Part shown: positions 51,601 to 57,973 of the stretch, piece after piece | Numbering within the stretch: the first letter of the stretch is position 1 | How the letters are laid out: each line of letters starts with the position of its first letter | NCBI GenBank assembly: GCA_964619935.1 | Contig: CAZUGO010000040.1 | Span: forward strand, 123,114-187,113 | Length of the DNA stretch: 64,000 bases | Direction of reading: 5' to 3' | Source: CAZUGO01 sp964619935 | Lineage (GTDB): Bacteria > Planctomycetota > Phycisphaerae > UBA1845 > CAIVHJ01 | The notes under the pieces: model-generated | Databases searched by the model: none | The model's input: only the letters and a program-made list of their open reading frames with translations | Told to the model about the DNA's origin: nothing | Translations under genes and position numbers: made by a program

Positions 51601-52080
51601 GTAGAGTTGCTCGTAATACGGCTCACCGGTTTCCGGGTTGTCCTCGGAGTACAGGCTGATGGCCAGCAGGATGTCCGCGGCCTGCTTCTTGGTGGTCACG
51701 CCGATGTTCTTGACCACCTCGGGCAGCGACGGCTGGGCGATGGCGACGCGGTTCTGCACCAGCACCTGGCCCATGTTGATGTCGGTGCCGATCTCGAACG
51801 TTACGTCCAGCGTGTACGAGCCGTCGTTGTTGCTCTGCGACGACATGTAGATCATCCGCTCGACGCCGTTCACTTGTTGCTCGATGGGCGCGGCCACCGT
51901 GTCGGCGACTACCTGGGCGTTGGCACCGGGGTAGTACGCGGATACGCGGATCATCGGCGGCGTGACGTCCGGGTACTCGGCGACGGGCAACAGACCCGCC
52001 GCGATGGCCCCGAGCAGGACGATCACGATCGAGACCACGCAGGCCAAGACCGGACGATTGATGAAGAAACGGGCGAGCAT
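48640..52080 (-). CDS. RND-family efflux pump inner-membrane subunit (AcrB/MexF type)
   Basis: 1146 residues from the ATG at 52080, preceded by AAGGAGAG. It starts MLARFFINRPVLACVVSIVI, typical of hydrophobe/amphiphile efflux RND pumps. The TM4 proton-relay pattern is seen in LVLAIGIVVDDAIVVLENIE with its two Asp; GMDVNIFVQVGFVVLVGLAA marks the end of the second half. AcrB has about 1050 residues. The extra length is an insertion of some 85 residues between the two halves (after TPALAVLFFRNRKPGH), with two more hydrophobic stretches. The pump uses the proton gradient to expel drugs, bile-like compounds or solvents. The adaptor gene lies 76 bases upstream in the same operon; no outer-membrane TolC gene is present. 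Confidence 0.95.
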   Translation of the reverse strand: MLARFFINRPVLACVVSIVIVLLGAIAAGLLPVAEYPDVTPPMIRVSAYYPGANAQVVADTVAAPIEQQVNGVERMIYMSSQSNNDGSYTLDVTFEIGTDINMGQVLVQNRVAIAQPSLPEVVKNIGVTTKKQAADILLAISLYSEDNPETGEPYYEQLYLSNYATIQLKDAIARIEGVGDAFVMGQQDYSMRIWLDPDQLQARGMTVGDVIRVLREQNVQVAAGRIGQPPVPAGQDFQFTLSTLGRLIEPEQFGEIVLRTDSGGEITYLRDVGRTELGARSRDLMARLDRRPSSGLAIYLLPGANALDTADQIKATMRELATRFPAGLKYDIVYDTTPFVRESVAQVVHTLIEAIILVTVVVLLFLQDWKSVLLPMIGVIVSLVGTFAVMSIMGFTMNNLTLFGLVLAIGIVVDDAIVVLENIERHLEMGKPVREATIDAMGEISGPILAITLVLSSVLLPSAFLSGLVGQFFRQFAVTISVSMILSAINAMTMTPALAVLFFRNRKPGHRGDDGKEALPRWSFALFGGVASMWLLAPVLGPWLGLPTGAHVGEAAPGGLGASLRSLGAHGLLFLPGAIVGSVLGRFGIRPVNWVLGRCFRGFNWLFERATQAYGASVGWCLRLSAVVLLLYVGMIGLTGFGFSRIPTGFIPLQDKGYLVTNIVLPDSASLERTLAVTDAVERIALETPGVAHTLSLPGMSYVLNANSSNYSNVFVILKPFDERRDHSLGGEAVAARIRERLSREVPEAQVLVFGAPPISGLGKSAGFKLMVEGIGDVDFHELQARADDLAAKGNEQPGLVGLFNGFRASTPQLYVDIDREKVKSMGVPLTDVFDALQAYLGSYYVNDFNRFGRTWQVNVQADAPFRTDAETLRQFKVRNADGEMLPLGALAEVRDSTGPVQVTRYNMFPAASITGTPLPGTSMGDALATMERLSRDLPRNMATEWTEVSYLQKEASKLEQFRDLQKNPFSAFALGVMLVYFVLAGLYEGWSLPWAVILVVPMCLLSALAGLFLAGMDVNIFVQVGFVVLVGLAAKNAILIVEFARDRQVEGASRFDASVEAARVRLRPILMTSFAFILGVFPLVIAHGAGAEMRRTLGTAVFSGMIGVTLFGIFLTPVFYYVIRGLVRRPQRSSDPVQLQVAPQ

Positions 52081-52156
52081 TGGACTCTCCTTCTCCCCCT
52101 CGTCCTCTTCGCCAAGGTGGGCGAGCGGGCGCGGGGGTCGGTGGTCGGCTTGCAGG

Positions 52157-53392
52157 TTAGGGGCTGGAAGCGGCCATCGCCGGTTGCGTCGTTGCGTTCG
52201 CCTTCCGGGCTGTCGGGGCCGGCATGTCAACCAGGGTCGGCTCAACCGTGACGCCCGGCCGGACCTGTTGCAAACCGCTGACGATCACCCGCTCGCCGGG
52301 CTTCAGGCCGTCGGCGATTTCGCGCAGGCCGTCGTGGACCCCGCCGACGCGAACGGGGCGGACCGTGACTTTGTTGTCTGCGCCCACGACGTAGACGATC
52401 TTCTGCCCCTGGTCCGTGTCGAGCGCGCGGTCGGAGACGAGCACGGCCTGGTGCGGCGCGGAGACCGCCACCCTGACTCTCGCGAAATAACCCGGAGACA
52501 GGGCGCCGTCCGCGTTCGGGAATACACCCCGGACGCGCAGCGTGCCGGTCTTTGGATTAACCTGGTTGTCCACGAAGTTGATCGTGCCGTGGTGGTGGAA
52601 ACCGTCCTCAGCCGCCAGCCCCAGCCAAACCGGGATGTCCGTGGTCTCGCTCGACTCGAGCTTGCCCTCGCGGATCAGTTTCTGTATGCGCTGGACGGTG
52701 CGCTCATCGACATCGAAGTTGGCGTACATCGGGTCCACCGAAACAATGGTGGTCAGGAGTGTGCCGCTGCCGATCCCGCCCGTGACGAGGTTGCCGGTCG
52801 TTACCTGCTTGTAGCTGATGCGCCCCGAGATCGGCGCAACGACGCGGCACCACTCCACATTCAATCGCGAGGATTCCACCGCGGCTTTGGCGGCCGCCTG
52901 GGCAGCGCGCTTCTCCTCGAGCCGCGCCGCAGCCGTGTCGAATTCAAACTCGGTCCGTGAATCCGGGGGGATCCGCTTGATACGTGCATACTCCATCTGC
53001 GCCAGGCTGACCTGCGCCGCCGCGCGTGCTTCCTCGGCGATGCGGGCCTCGAGTTCCGCCTGGAACGGCCGCACGTCGAGTTCCACCAGGACGTCGCCCT
53101 GCCCGACAAAAGTCCCCGCTTGGAACGGGACGGCCACGATCTGGCCGCTCACGCGCGCACGCACCTCGGTGGATTCGACGGCAGTAAGGCGCGCAGTGAA
53201 GTCCGCGTAGTCGGTAACCTCTCGTTCTACTGAGAGGCTCACGTTGACGGCCGGCGGCGGCGGTGGAGCGATACCCTCCGGGTGACGGCAGCCCACGGAC
53301 CCCGCCAGGCCCGCGACAGCGGCAACAAGAAGGCTGCAGCGCCCGGCAGGAAGCGGCTGAACCTTACTGGCTGATGTTCGGATAATGCGCAT
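52157..53392 (-). CDS. RND efflux periplasmic adaptor (membrane-fusion protein)
   Basis: 411 residues from the ATG at 53392, with AGGAA upstream. The signal ends in LAGSVGC, a lipobox, so it is membrane-anchored by lipid like AcrA. The lipoyl-domain halves are visible (EVRARVSGQIVAVPFQAGTF and CRVVAPISGRISYKQVTTGN), flanking a helical hairpin of about 70 residues. A beta-barrel domain (GTINFVDNQVNPKTGTLRVR) and membrane-proximal domain follow. The C-terminal 25 residues are Ala/Thr/Pro-rich. It links the RND pump to an outer-membrane channel. It is the fourth intact gene-space of the operon led by the STAS gene, nine bases after the phosphatase gene. Confidence 0.94.
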   Translation of the reverse strand: MRIIRTSASKVQPLPAGRCSLLVAAVAGLAGSVGCRHPEGIAPPPPPAVNVSLSVEREVTDYADFTARLTAVESTEVRARVSGQIVAVPFQAGTFVGQGDVLVELDVRPFQAELEARIAEEARAAAQVSLAQMEYARIKRIPPDSRTEFEFDTAAARLEEKRAAQAAAKAAVESSRLNVEWCRVVAPISGRISYKQVTTGNLVTGGIGSGTLLTTIVSVDPMYANFDVDERTVQRIQKLIREGKLESSETTDIPVWLGLAAEDGFHHHGTINFVDNQVNPKTGTLRVRGVFPNADGALSPGYFARVRVAVSAPHQAVLVSDRALDTDQGQKIVYVVGADNKVTVRPVRVGGVHDGLREIADGLKPGERVIVSGLQQVRPGVTVEPTLVDMPAPTARKANATTQPAMAASSP

Positions 53393-53401
53393 CGGAGTTC
53401 C

Positions 53402-54232
53402 TCACTTTCGGGGCTGGAGCGTCGCTGCGGGACCGGGCTTCACCAGCGCGACGAGACACGTTTCATCGTCGTGCGCCGGGCGTCGCGCGCGAAAAGTCTT
53501 GACCGAATCGACAACATGCCTCAGCAGTTCTGCGGCCGTGGTCGCCGGAGCCGAGAGGACCGCATCGAACCGCTCGCCGCCCCAGAGTTCGTGCGCCGCG
53601 TTCATGCTTTCCGTGATGCCATCGGTGAAGAGCACCAGGCGGTCGCCCGCCAAAAGCTGCACTGTCTCGTTCTCGTACGTGCTTGCCTTTTCGATTCCCA
53701 GCGGAAGTCCGGCGACGGCGTCGAGCCGACGGACCTCGCTGCCGCGAACCAGCCGCGGCGGAGGATGTCCCGCCGAGGCATAGGTCAGCACCTGCGCTTG
53801 TGCGTCATACAGACCGACAAAGGCCGTTACAAACTGCCCCGTATCGGCCAGATAACGAGTGGCCAGCGGTTTGTTGATCAATGCCAGTGCCGCACCAGGG
53901 GCTAACGGTTCTTGTTGACTCTGCACGGCGTTTCCCAGGGCATGGACCAGGGCAAGTATCGCGGCAGCCGCGAGGCCGTGGCCACTCACGTCTGCGATGA
54001 CAATCGCCCAGTGCTTGGGCCCGACGGGACGCACGTCATAAAAATCGCCGCCCGCGTCTTCGACGTCGGCGAAGTGCACGGCAAGATCGAGGTCCGCAAC
54101 GCTGGGCAGTTGCTGAGGGAGAATGGATCTTTGGATCGCCATCACCAGCCTACCGTAGCGCTCCAATTCCGCGCGCGCATGGCAGAGTTCATGATTCAGT
54201 TCAGGTGACTCATCTGACGTGTACGCAGTCAT
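53402..54232 (-). CDS. PP2C/SpoIIE-type protein phosphatase (RsbU-like)
   Basis: 276 residues from the ATG at 54232. A short N-terminal helix (HELCHARAELERYGRLVMAI) with QRSILPQQLP leads to the phosphatase domain. Metal-binding motifs are visible: DVEDAGGDFYD, IADVSGHGLAAA, LFTDGITESMN and AHDDETCLVAL. Such enzymes dephosphorylate STAS-domain anti-anti-sigma proteins. A STAS gene lies just upstream in the same operon, so the pair may form a partner-switching module. No anti-sigma kinase (RsbW/SpoIIAB type) is encoded here. The start overlaps the end of the DUF2934 frame by an ATGA, which supports that the latter was once a real gene. Confidence 0.93.
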   Translation of the reverse strand: MTAYTSDESPELNHELCHARAELERYGRLVMAIQRSILPQQLPSVADLDLAVHFADVEDAGGDFYDVRPVGPKHWAIVIADVSGHGLAAAAILALVHALGNAVQSQQEPLAPGAALALINKPLATRYLADTGQFVTAFVGLYDAQAQVLTYASAGHPPPRLVRGSEVRRLDAVAGLPLGIEKASTYENETVQLLAGDRLVLFTDGITESMNAAHELWGGERFDAVLSAPATTAAELLRHVVDSVKTFRARRPAHDDETCLVALVKPGPAATLQPRK

Positions 54233-54491
54233 TGTTCGCTCCTGGTGGTTGATCCGTAGGAGGCCGCGTTGGTCTTACGGGCACGAAACTCGATTTCCTT
54301 TTGCAGCCAGTTCAGCACGGCGTTGCCCGGCGCGCCGTTGCGGCCCAGGCGGATTTCGTGGGCGCGCTTTCGAATCTCGCCCTCGGCAGGGTCGCTGTCG
54401 TCCAGCCCAACTCCTTCGGCGGCCTGGAACTCGCGAACCCTCTGCTCCCGCCGCTGGTCTTTCGTATTCGATTCCCATGGTGCAGCGTCAT
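54229..54491 (-). pseudogene. DUF2934-like small protein frame without a start codon
   Basis: On the minus strand one frame gives about 85 residues ending with RKTNAASYGSTTRSEQ and stop. It contains EIRKRAHEIRLGRNGAPGNA then VLNWLQKEIEF, the DUF2934 pattern of a short helix pair ending in W-L-x-x-E. Its stop overlaps the phosphatase start (ATGA). But no ATG, GTG or TTG lies in this frame near the beginning. An ATG at 54491, with AGGAGG seven bases upstream and overlapping the STAS stop, and another ATG at 54478 are in the other two frames. A single-base change near 54465-54475 would restore a normal gene. Either the sequence has an error, or the gene has just been lost. Confidence 0.55.
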
Positions 54492-54799
54492 GCGACGCCT
54501 CCTTTCTTTGCTGGACCGACCGTTGTTCGTCCCTCGACGATTTCGGCCACGATGGCCTTCGTCACACAGTCGCCGGCGATGAAACGAGCCCCTTGCTCAT
54601 GCATCTCCGCCAACCGGGCCTTGCCCGCGGCATGGATGTACGTTACGCCCGTGAGGTCGACTTGAACAAGTGGCCTGTTCGCGCCCTCCCACATGCTGAG
54701 CCAGCACTGTTCGAGTTCACGCACCCATGGCCCTTCCAGTCTACCTTCGAGCCGCAAGGTGAGAACCCGTGGGCTACCGCTCGTCGTGATTCGCAACAT
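54488..54799 (-). CDS. STAS-domain protein
   Basis: 103 residues from the ATG at 54799, with AGGTG upstream; a GTG three codons earlier is possible. The fold pattern is LRITTSGSPRVLTLRLEGRL, then RPLVQVDLTGVTYIHAAGKA and EQGARFIAGDC. STAS anti-anti-sigma factors carry a Ser/Thr at the phosphorylation site, in a D-(S/T)-x-G context; here the equivalent region is DLTGVTYIHAAG, so Thr may serve or the site may be altered. It is the first gene of the operon with the phosphatase and RND pump. A sigma54 promoter and palindrome lie upstream, and the start of the gene is duplicated in another copy near 61282. Confidence 0.83.
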   Translation of the reverse strand: MLRITTSGSPRVLTLRLEGRLEGPWVRELEQCWLSMWEGANRPLVQVDLTGVTYIHAAGKARLAEMHEQGARFIAGDCVTKAIVAEIVEGRTTVGPAKKGGVA

Positions 54800-54905
54800 C
54801 GAAATCACCTCAATTCACAACTCCGAGGCCGCAGACCGCCGGCTTGGGTTCTTCTTTGGCCGGCGATCTTACGGCCGTTCGTATCCTTCGTCTGCACGGT
54901 CAAGA

Positions 54906-54920
54906 GCAACCGCCGTACCA
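54906..54920 (-). promoter_or_regulatory. Sigma54 -24/-12 promoter, copy A
   Basis: Minus strand TGGTACGGCGGTTGC followed by T. The GG and GC dinucleotides have the required 10-base spacing. It drives the STAS operon; the leader is about 95 bases. Confidence 0.75.
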
Positions 54921-55018
54921 GCAATGGAAGTGCAGGCCGTTTATTTCTTAAGAGGCACAGGAGAAAGGACTTAAGGGTTGCAGAGTCCTGGGGGCAACGC
55001 CAGCCCCGTCAGCCGCCA

Positions 55019-55038
55019 AGCGCCAGCGGCTTGGCGCC
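55019..55038. promoter_or_regulatory. Upstream activator palindrome, copy A
   Basis: Imperfect form AGCGCCAG-N4-TTGGCGCC, 99 bases upstream of the -24 element. The right half is identical to the other copies; the left half has two changes. Confidence 0.6.
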
Positions 55039-55058
55039 AGCGCTCGCAGGTTGGCGCG

Positions 55059-55342
55059 CTATTCGGGACGGCAGATGCCGAGCTTCTTCATCTTCCAATG
55101 CGATGGTCTCAATCGTCCGACCCATGCGGCGAGCGAAGCCCTGCGTGAAGTGGCGCACCAGCCGCCGGATGTCATCCAGGCGCTCACGCAACGGCGGCAA
55201 CGCGATGGGAAAGACGTGCAATCGATAATACAAGTCGCTCCGGAAGCGACCTTCGGCAATCATCTCTGCGAGGTCGCGATGGGGGGCTGCCACGAGGCGC
55301 ACATCCACTCGAATCGTCTTCGTGCCGCCGAGGCGCTCGAAC
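55059..55342 (-). pseudogene. Remnant of a sigma54 activator gene
   Basis: The frame reads VRLVAAPHRDLAEMIAEGRF and PPLRERLDDIRRLVRHFTQG, nearly identical to the AAA+ domain of the intact activator at 61541-63088, then jumps at GRTIETI straight into an out-of-frame copy of the last codons. About 290 bases in between are deleted and the 5' two thirds are missing. It cannot encode a working activator. It shows that the STAS operon was once next to a complete activator gene, or was copied together with part of one. Confidence 0.8.
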
Positions 55343-55434
55343 CGCTGCGTCGGCGGACAGCACGCGGTCTGCCCGATCGGCGGCTATGCCCGCGACGCTG
55401 GTATCGCACGATGATCCTCGATCGGCGCCTTATC

Positions 55435-56583
55435 TTACGGTACGGTGCCTCCCAGCGCCCTGGCAATCGTGGAGACATCCTGAACGATCATCCCGTGGTA
55501 CGAATCTTGATACGAACCGGGCGCGGCTGCCGCTTCCAACAGCAGCGGTTCACCGATTTCCAACACATGCCCGGCAGTGCCTGCGCGATCGACCAGCGCT
55601 CTACTCCACTCTGCTGACGCCGGCTTCAGCGAGAATATCGTGTGGATATTCCGCTCCGCCAGAAAGGCGACGATCTTGTCGGGGCCTTCATGCTCTGCTT
55701 GAAGATCCGTGAACGTGCGTACGTCAAAACCGTAACGGCGCACCAGGTACTCCAACCCAAGGCTGTCAGTCACGAGTACCCGACGATCCGAAGGGACTGT
55801 GCTCAGGACCTGACGAGCCCAGGAATCAAGCTGGTCAAGCTCCTGCGCGTGACGCTCATAATTAGCGAGATAGTATCCCGCGTGACTGGCATCGAATTCG
55901 CTCACCTGGCGGGTGATCGCTTCCAAGAATTTCCTCCAGATTGCGATGTCCAGCCAGATATGCGGATCATGTCCTCCGGCGACGCCCGGCAGTTCGATGA
56001 GCTGGGCCGGATCCACGTCCTTCGCGATCGCGTAGACCGGCTTAGAACCGACAACCCTCTCCGGCACGGCTTCCGGACGGCCGTGCTCATCCAGACCCGT
56101 GAGGAACACCATGTCGGCACGCAGAGGGTAGGGAACAAATCCAGCGTGCAACCGACCGAAGTCAATGTCGAACGACTCCACCTGCGCTCGATCACCGGTG
56201 ACTTGGGCCACGAGTTCCGCAACGAGCGGGTGCGTGCACGTGATGCGGTAGTCATTCTTTCCCGTGTCGCGTGTGACGCGTAGTTGCTGTTTCTGCTTGG
56301 GGTGATATTTCCAGGACTCCTTGGAATGGTATTTCCAGGATTTCTTCGGATGGTACTCCCAGGATTTCTTTGGATGGTACTCCCAGGATTTCTTTGGGTG
56401 GTGCTCCCAGGATTTCTTGGGGTGGTACTTCCAAGCCTGGGCGTAGCCGCCTGCCGTTGCAGTTGCCCACACAATCAGGCTAACAAGCAGCCACCTGAAT
56501 TTGCCCAAAGATTGTTTCCGTCTTGCTGCCATCGACGCGAGGACCGCAACGATGCGTTCCGCCAATTGTTGCATGCTTTCCAT
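55435..56583 (-). CDS. TroA/ZnuA-like metal-binding protein with His-rich octapeptide repeat
   Basis: 382 residues from the ATG at 56583, with AAGGAG upstream. The first 25 residues precede the signal (FRWLLVSLIVWATATAGGYA) as an unusual extension. Residues about 50-100 are five to six octapeptides of the type SWEYHPKK, each with one or two His. The rest is a cluster A-I solute-binding fold: CTHPLVAELVAQVTGD, GHDPHIWLD, then LVTDSLGLEYLVRRYGF where a His ligand is normal, and a long bridging helix. ZnuA proteins bind zinc or manganese for an ABC importer, but no permease or ATPase gene is nearby, so it may buffer or sense metal. A sigma54 promoter lies directly upstream. Confidence 0.8.
   Translation of the reverse strand: MESMQQLAERIVAVLASMAARRKQSLGKFRWLLVSLIVWATATAGGYAQAWKYHPKKSWEHHPKKSWEYHPKKSWEYHPKKSWKYHSKESWKYHPKQKQQLRVTRDTGKNDYRITCTHPLVAELVAQVTGDRAQVESFDIDFGRLHAGFVPYPLRADMVFLTGLDEHGRPEAVPERVVGSKPVYAIAKDVDPAQLIELPGVAGGHDPHIWLDIAIWRKFLEAITRQVSEFDASHAGYYLANYERHAQELDQLDSWARQVLSTVPSDRRVLVTDSLGLEYLVRRYGFDVRTFTDLQAEHEGPDKIVAFLAERNIHTIFSLKPASAEWSRALVDRAGTAGHVLEIGEPLLLEAAAAPGSYQDSYHGMIVQDVSTIARALGGTVP
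56307..56426. repeat. Five 24-bp tandem repeats inside the metal-binding gene
   Basis: Five full units of 24 bases (starting 56307, 56331, 56355, 56379, 56403) with partial units on both sides. Each encodes one octapeptide with Trp, Tyr/His, His, Pro and Lys. The DNA identity is high, so the array could grow or shrink by slippage. Confidence 0.9.
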
Positions 56584-56625
56584 GGGGGTACTCCTTCTTG
56601 CCGTCTTTCGGCTGTACGCCTTAGA

Positions 56626-56640
56626 GCAACGGCGATGCCA
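56626..56640 (-). promoter_or_regulatory. Sigma54 -24/-12 promoter, copy B
   Basis: Minus strand TGGCATCGCCGTTGC followed by T, a near-perfect match. The predicted start is about 30 bases before the ATG of the metal-binding gene. Confidence 0.8.
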
Positions 56641-56737
56641 GTGATGAAATTCCCGGCCGTTTGTTTTGTAAGAGACCCAGGAAGAAGGACTTACGGATTG
56701 CAGCGTTGTGGCGCTCCGCGCGCCGCGTCAACGGCCA

Positions 56738-56757
56738 GGCGCCAACAGCTTGGCGCC
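56738..56757. promoter_or_regulatory. Upstream activator palindrome, copy B
   Basis: Perfect GGCGCCAA-CAGC-TTGGCGCC, 98 bases upstream of the -24 element. This is the usual distance for an enhancer-type activator site. Confidence 0.7.
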
Positions 56758-56784
56758 TGCGCTGGCCGGCTGGCGCGCCATTCG

Positions 56785-57139
56785 CAACGGCCGCGGTCAT
56801 CCTGTGGATGGTAAGACGGCTGAGGAGGTAACCCTAGCGTGTCATGGGGAAGCACGTCGGCAGGATTCGCCAAAGATCGGTCGCCTGGTATGTGAGATGA
56901 CCGAGCGTCTCGTCGGGTGGATCGGTCGTTTTCATCTGTCCATCAGCGAACGACCGACTGCGAGCGTGTGACCGGCGATGACACCTTTCTCATCCGTCGG
57001 AATCACCCACACCGCGCCTTCGGTGCTGCAGCAGGAAGAGAACCACGCCGGGATCATCAAGGCTCCCGCAACGCGTGCCCATGGGCAGCCATCCAGCCCG
57101 GAGAAGCCCATCGTCGTGTCAACACTCCGGGACGCGCAC
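56785..57139. other. Intergenic region without a secure gene
   Basis: 355 bases between copy B and the end of the FabI gene. A leftward frame of about 56 codons reads GALMIPAWFSSCC and VWVIPTDEKGVIAGHTLAVG, which looks partly protein-like, but I find no ribosome site or family. It may be a gene remnant. Confidence 0.35.
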
Positions 57140-57919
57140 CTATCCCATGATGTTCAGTCCCGCATCGACGTAGACCGTGCTGCCCGTGAGCCGCCTGGCG
57201 TACGGCGTTGCGAGGTAGGCCGTTGCCATCCCCACGTCGTCGATGTCTACCAGCTCGCCGATGGGCGCTCGTCGGGCCGCTTCGCTCAGCAGCAGGTCGA
57301 AATCCTTAAGCCCGCCCGCGGCGCGGGTCTTGATCGGGCCGGGGGACACCGCGTGAACACGGATGTCTTTGGGCCCCAGTTCGTAAGCGAGATAGCGCAC
57401 GGCCGCCTCCAGCGCCGCCTTGACCGGCCCCATGACGGCGTAGGTGGGGATGACCTTGTTCGCGCCGTGATAACTCATGGCCAGGAGGGTTCCACCCTCA
57501 GTCATCAGCGGCGCCGCCAACTGGGCCATCCGCAGGAACGAATGGCAGGACACGTCCATGGCCACGCCAAAACCCGCTGCTGAGCAGTTGAGCAGCCCAC
57601 CCTGGAGGTCTTCCTTAGGCGCGGACGCGATGGCGTGCAGCGCTATATCCAGTCGGCCCCAGGTCTGCCGAACGCGCTCGAACACGCCCTCCATCTGGCC
57701 GGGTTGCTGCACGTCCATCCGTTCGAAAATGGGCGCCTCCAGCGCTCGGGCCAGAGGCTCGACGTAGGGCTTGGCCTTCTCGTTGAGATAGGTGATTGCC
57801 AGCTCGGCGCCGAGCATATGGAATGCGCGGGCGCAGCCGTAGGCAATGGAGTGCTCATTGGCAATGCCCAGGACCACAGCTTTCTGGCCCTTCAAGGGTG
57901 GTAGTGGAATCTCAGACAT
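57140..57919 (-). CDS. fabI: Enoyl-[acyl-carrier-protein] reductase, FabI type
   Basis: 259 residues, ATG at 57919. The NAD-binding start is AVVLGIANEHSIAYGCARAF, typical of FabI (GVANxxSIA). The catalytic pattern Y-x9-Y-x6-K is visible in YHGANKVIPTYAVMGPVKAA. LAPLMTEGGTLLAMSY and the end LTGSTVYVDAGLNIMG also match. FabI reduces the enoyl-ACP double bond in the last step of fatty-acid elongation and acts as a soluble tetramer. It is the third gene of the operon with the Pta and DUF3141 genes, 54 bases after the latter. A similar gene group with DUF3141 and an acyl phosphotransferase is known from proteobacteria. It is probably not the housekeeping copy, given the sigma54 control. Confidence 0.93.
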   Translation of the reverse strand: MSEIPLPPLKGQKAVVLGIANEHSIAYGCARAFHMLGAELAITYLNEKAKPYVEPLARALEAPIFERMDVQQPGQMEGVFERVRQTWGRLDIALHAIASAPKEDLQGGLLNCSAAGFGVAMDVSCHSFLRMAQLAAPLMTEGGTLLAMSYHGANKVIPTYAVMGPVKAALEAAVRYLAYELGPKDIRVHAVSPGPIKTRAAGGLKDFDLLLSEAARRAPIGELVDIDDVGMATAYLATPYARRLTGSTVYVDAGLNIMG

Positions 57920-57973
57920 GGATGATTACTCCAGTGGCGGCGGCGGTAACAATGGCCGATTTGCCTTTGGGTC

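Larger units (their letters stand above)
54790..55342. repeat. Regulatory repeat, copy A
   Basis: About 550 bases matching copy C (61262-62114): from the start of the STAS gene, across the sigma54 promoter and palindrome, into the 3' end of a sigma54 activator gene. An internal stretch equivalent to about 61585-61875 is missing here. Positions of promoter, palindrome and STAS start relative to one another are the same as in copy C within one base. Confidence 0.8.
56609..56784. repeat. Regulatory repeat, copy B
   Basis: About 175 bases similar to copies A and C, covering only the sigma54 promoter, the intervening stretch and the palindrome. Similarity stops a few bases after GGCTGGCGCGCCATTCG, just where the activator gene starts in copy C. 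Confidence 0.75.

Noticed and set aside
54275..54478. 67-codon frame starting MGIEYERPAAGAEG as the real gene between STAS and phosphatase
   Set aside because: The composition (Arg/Gly/Pro-rich) is that of an out-of-frame reading. The neighbouring frame matches DUF2934 and couples to the next gene.
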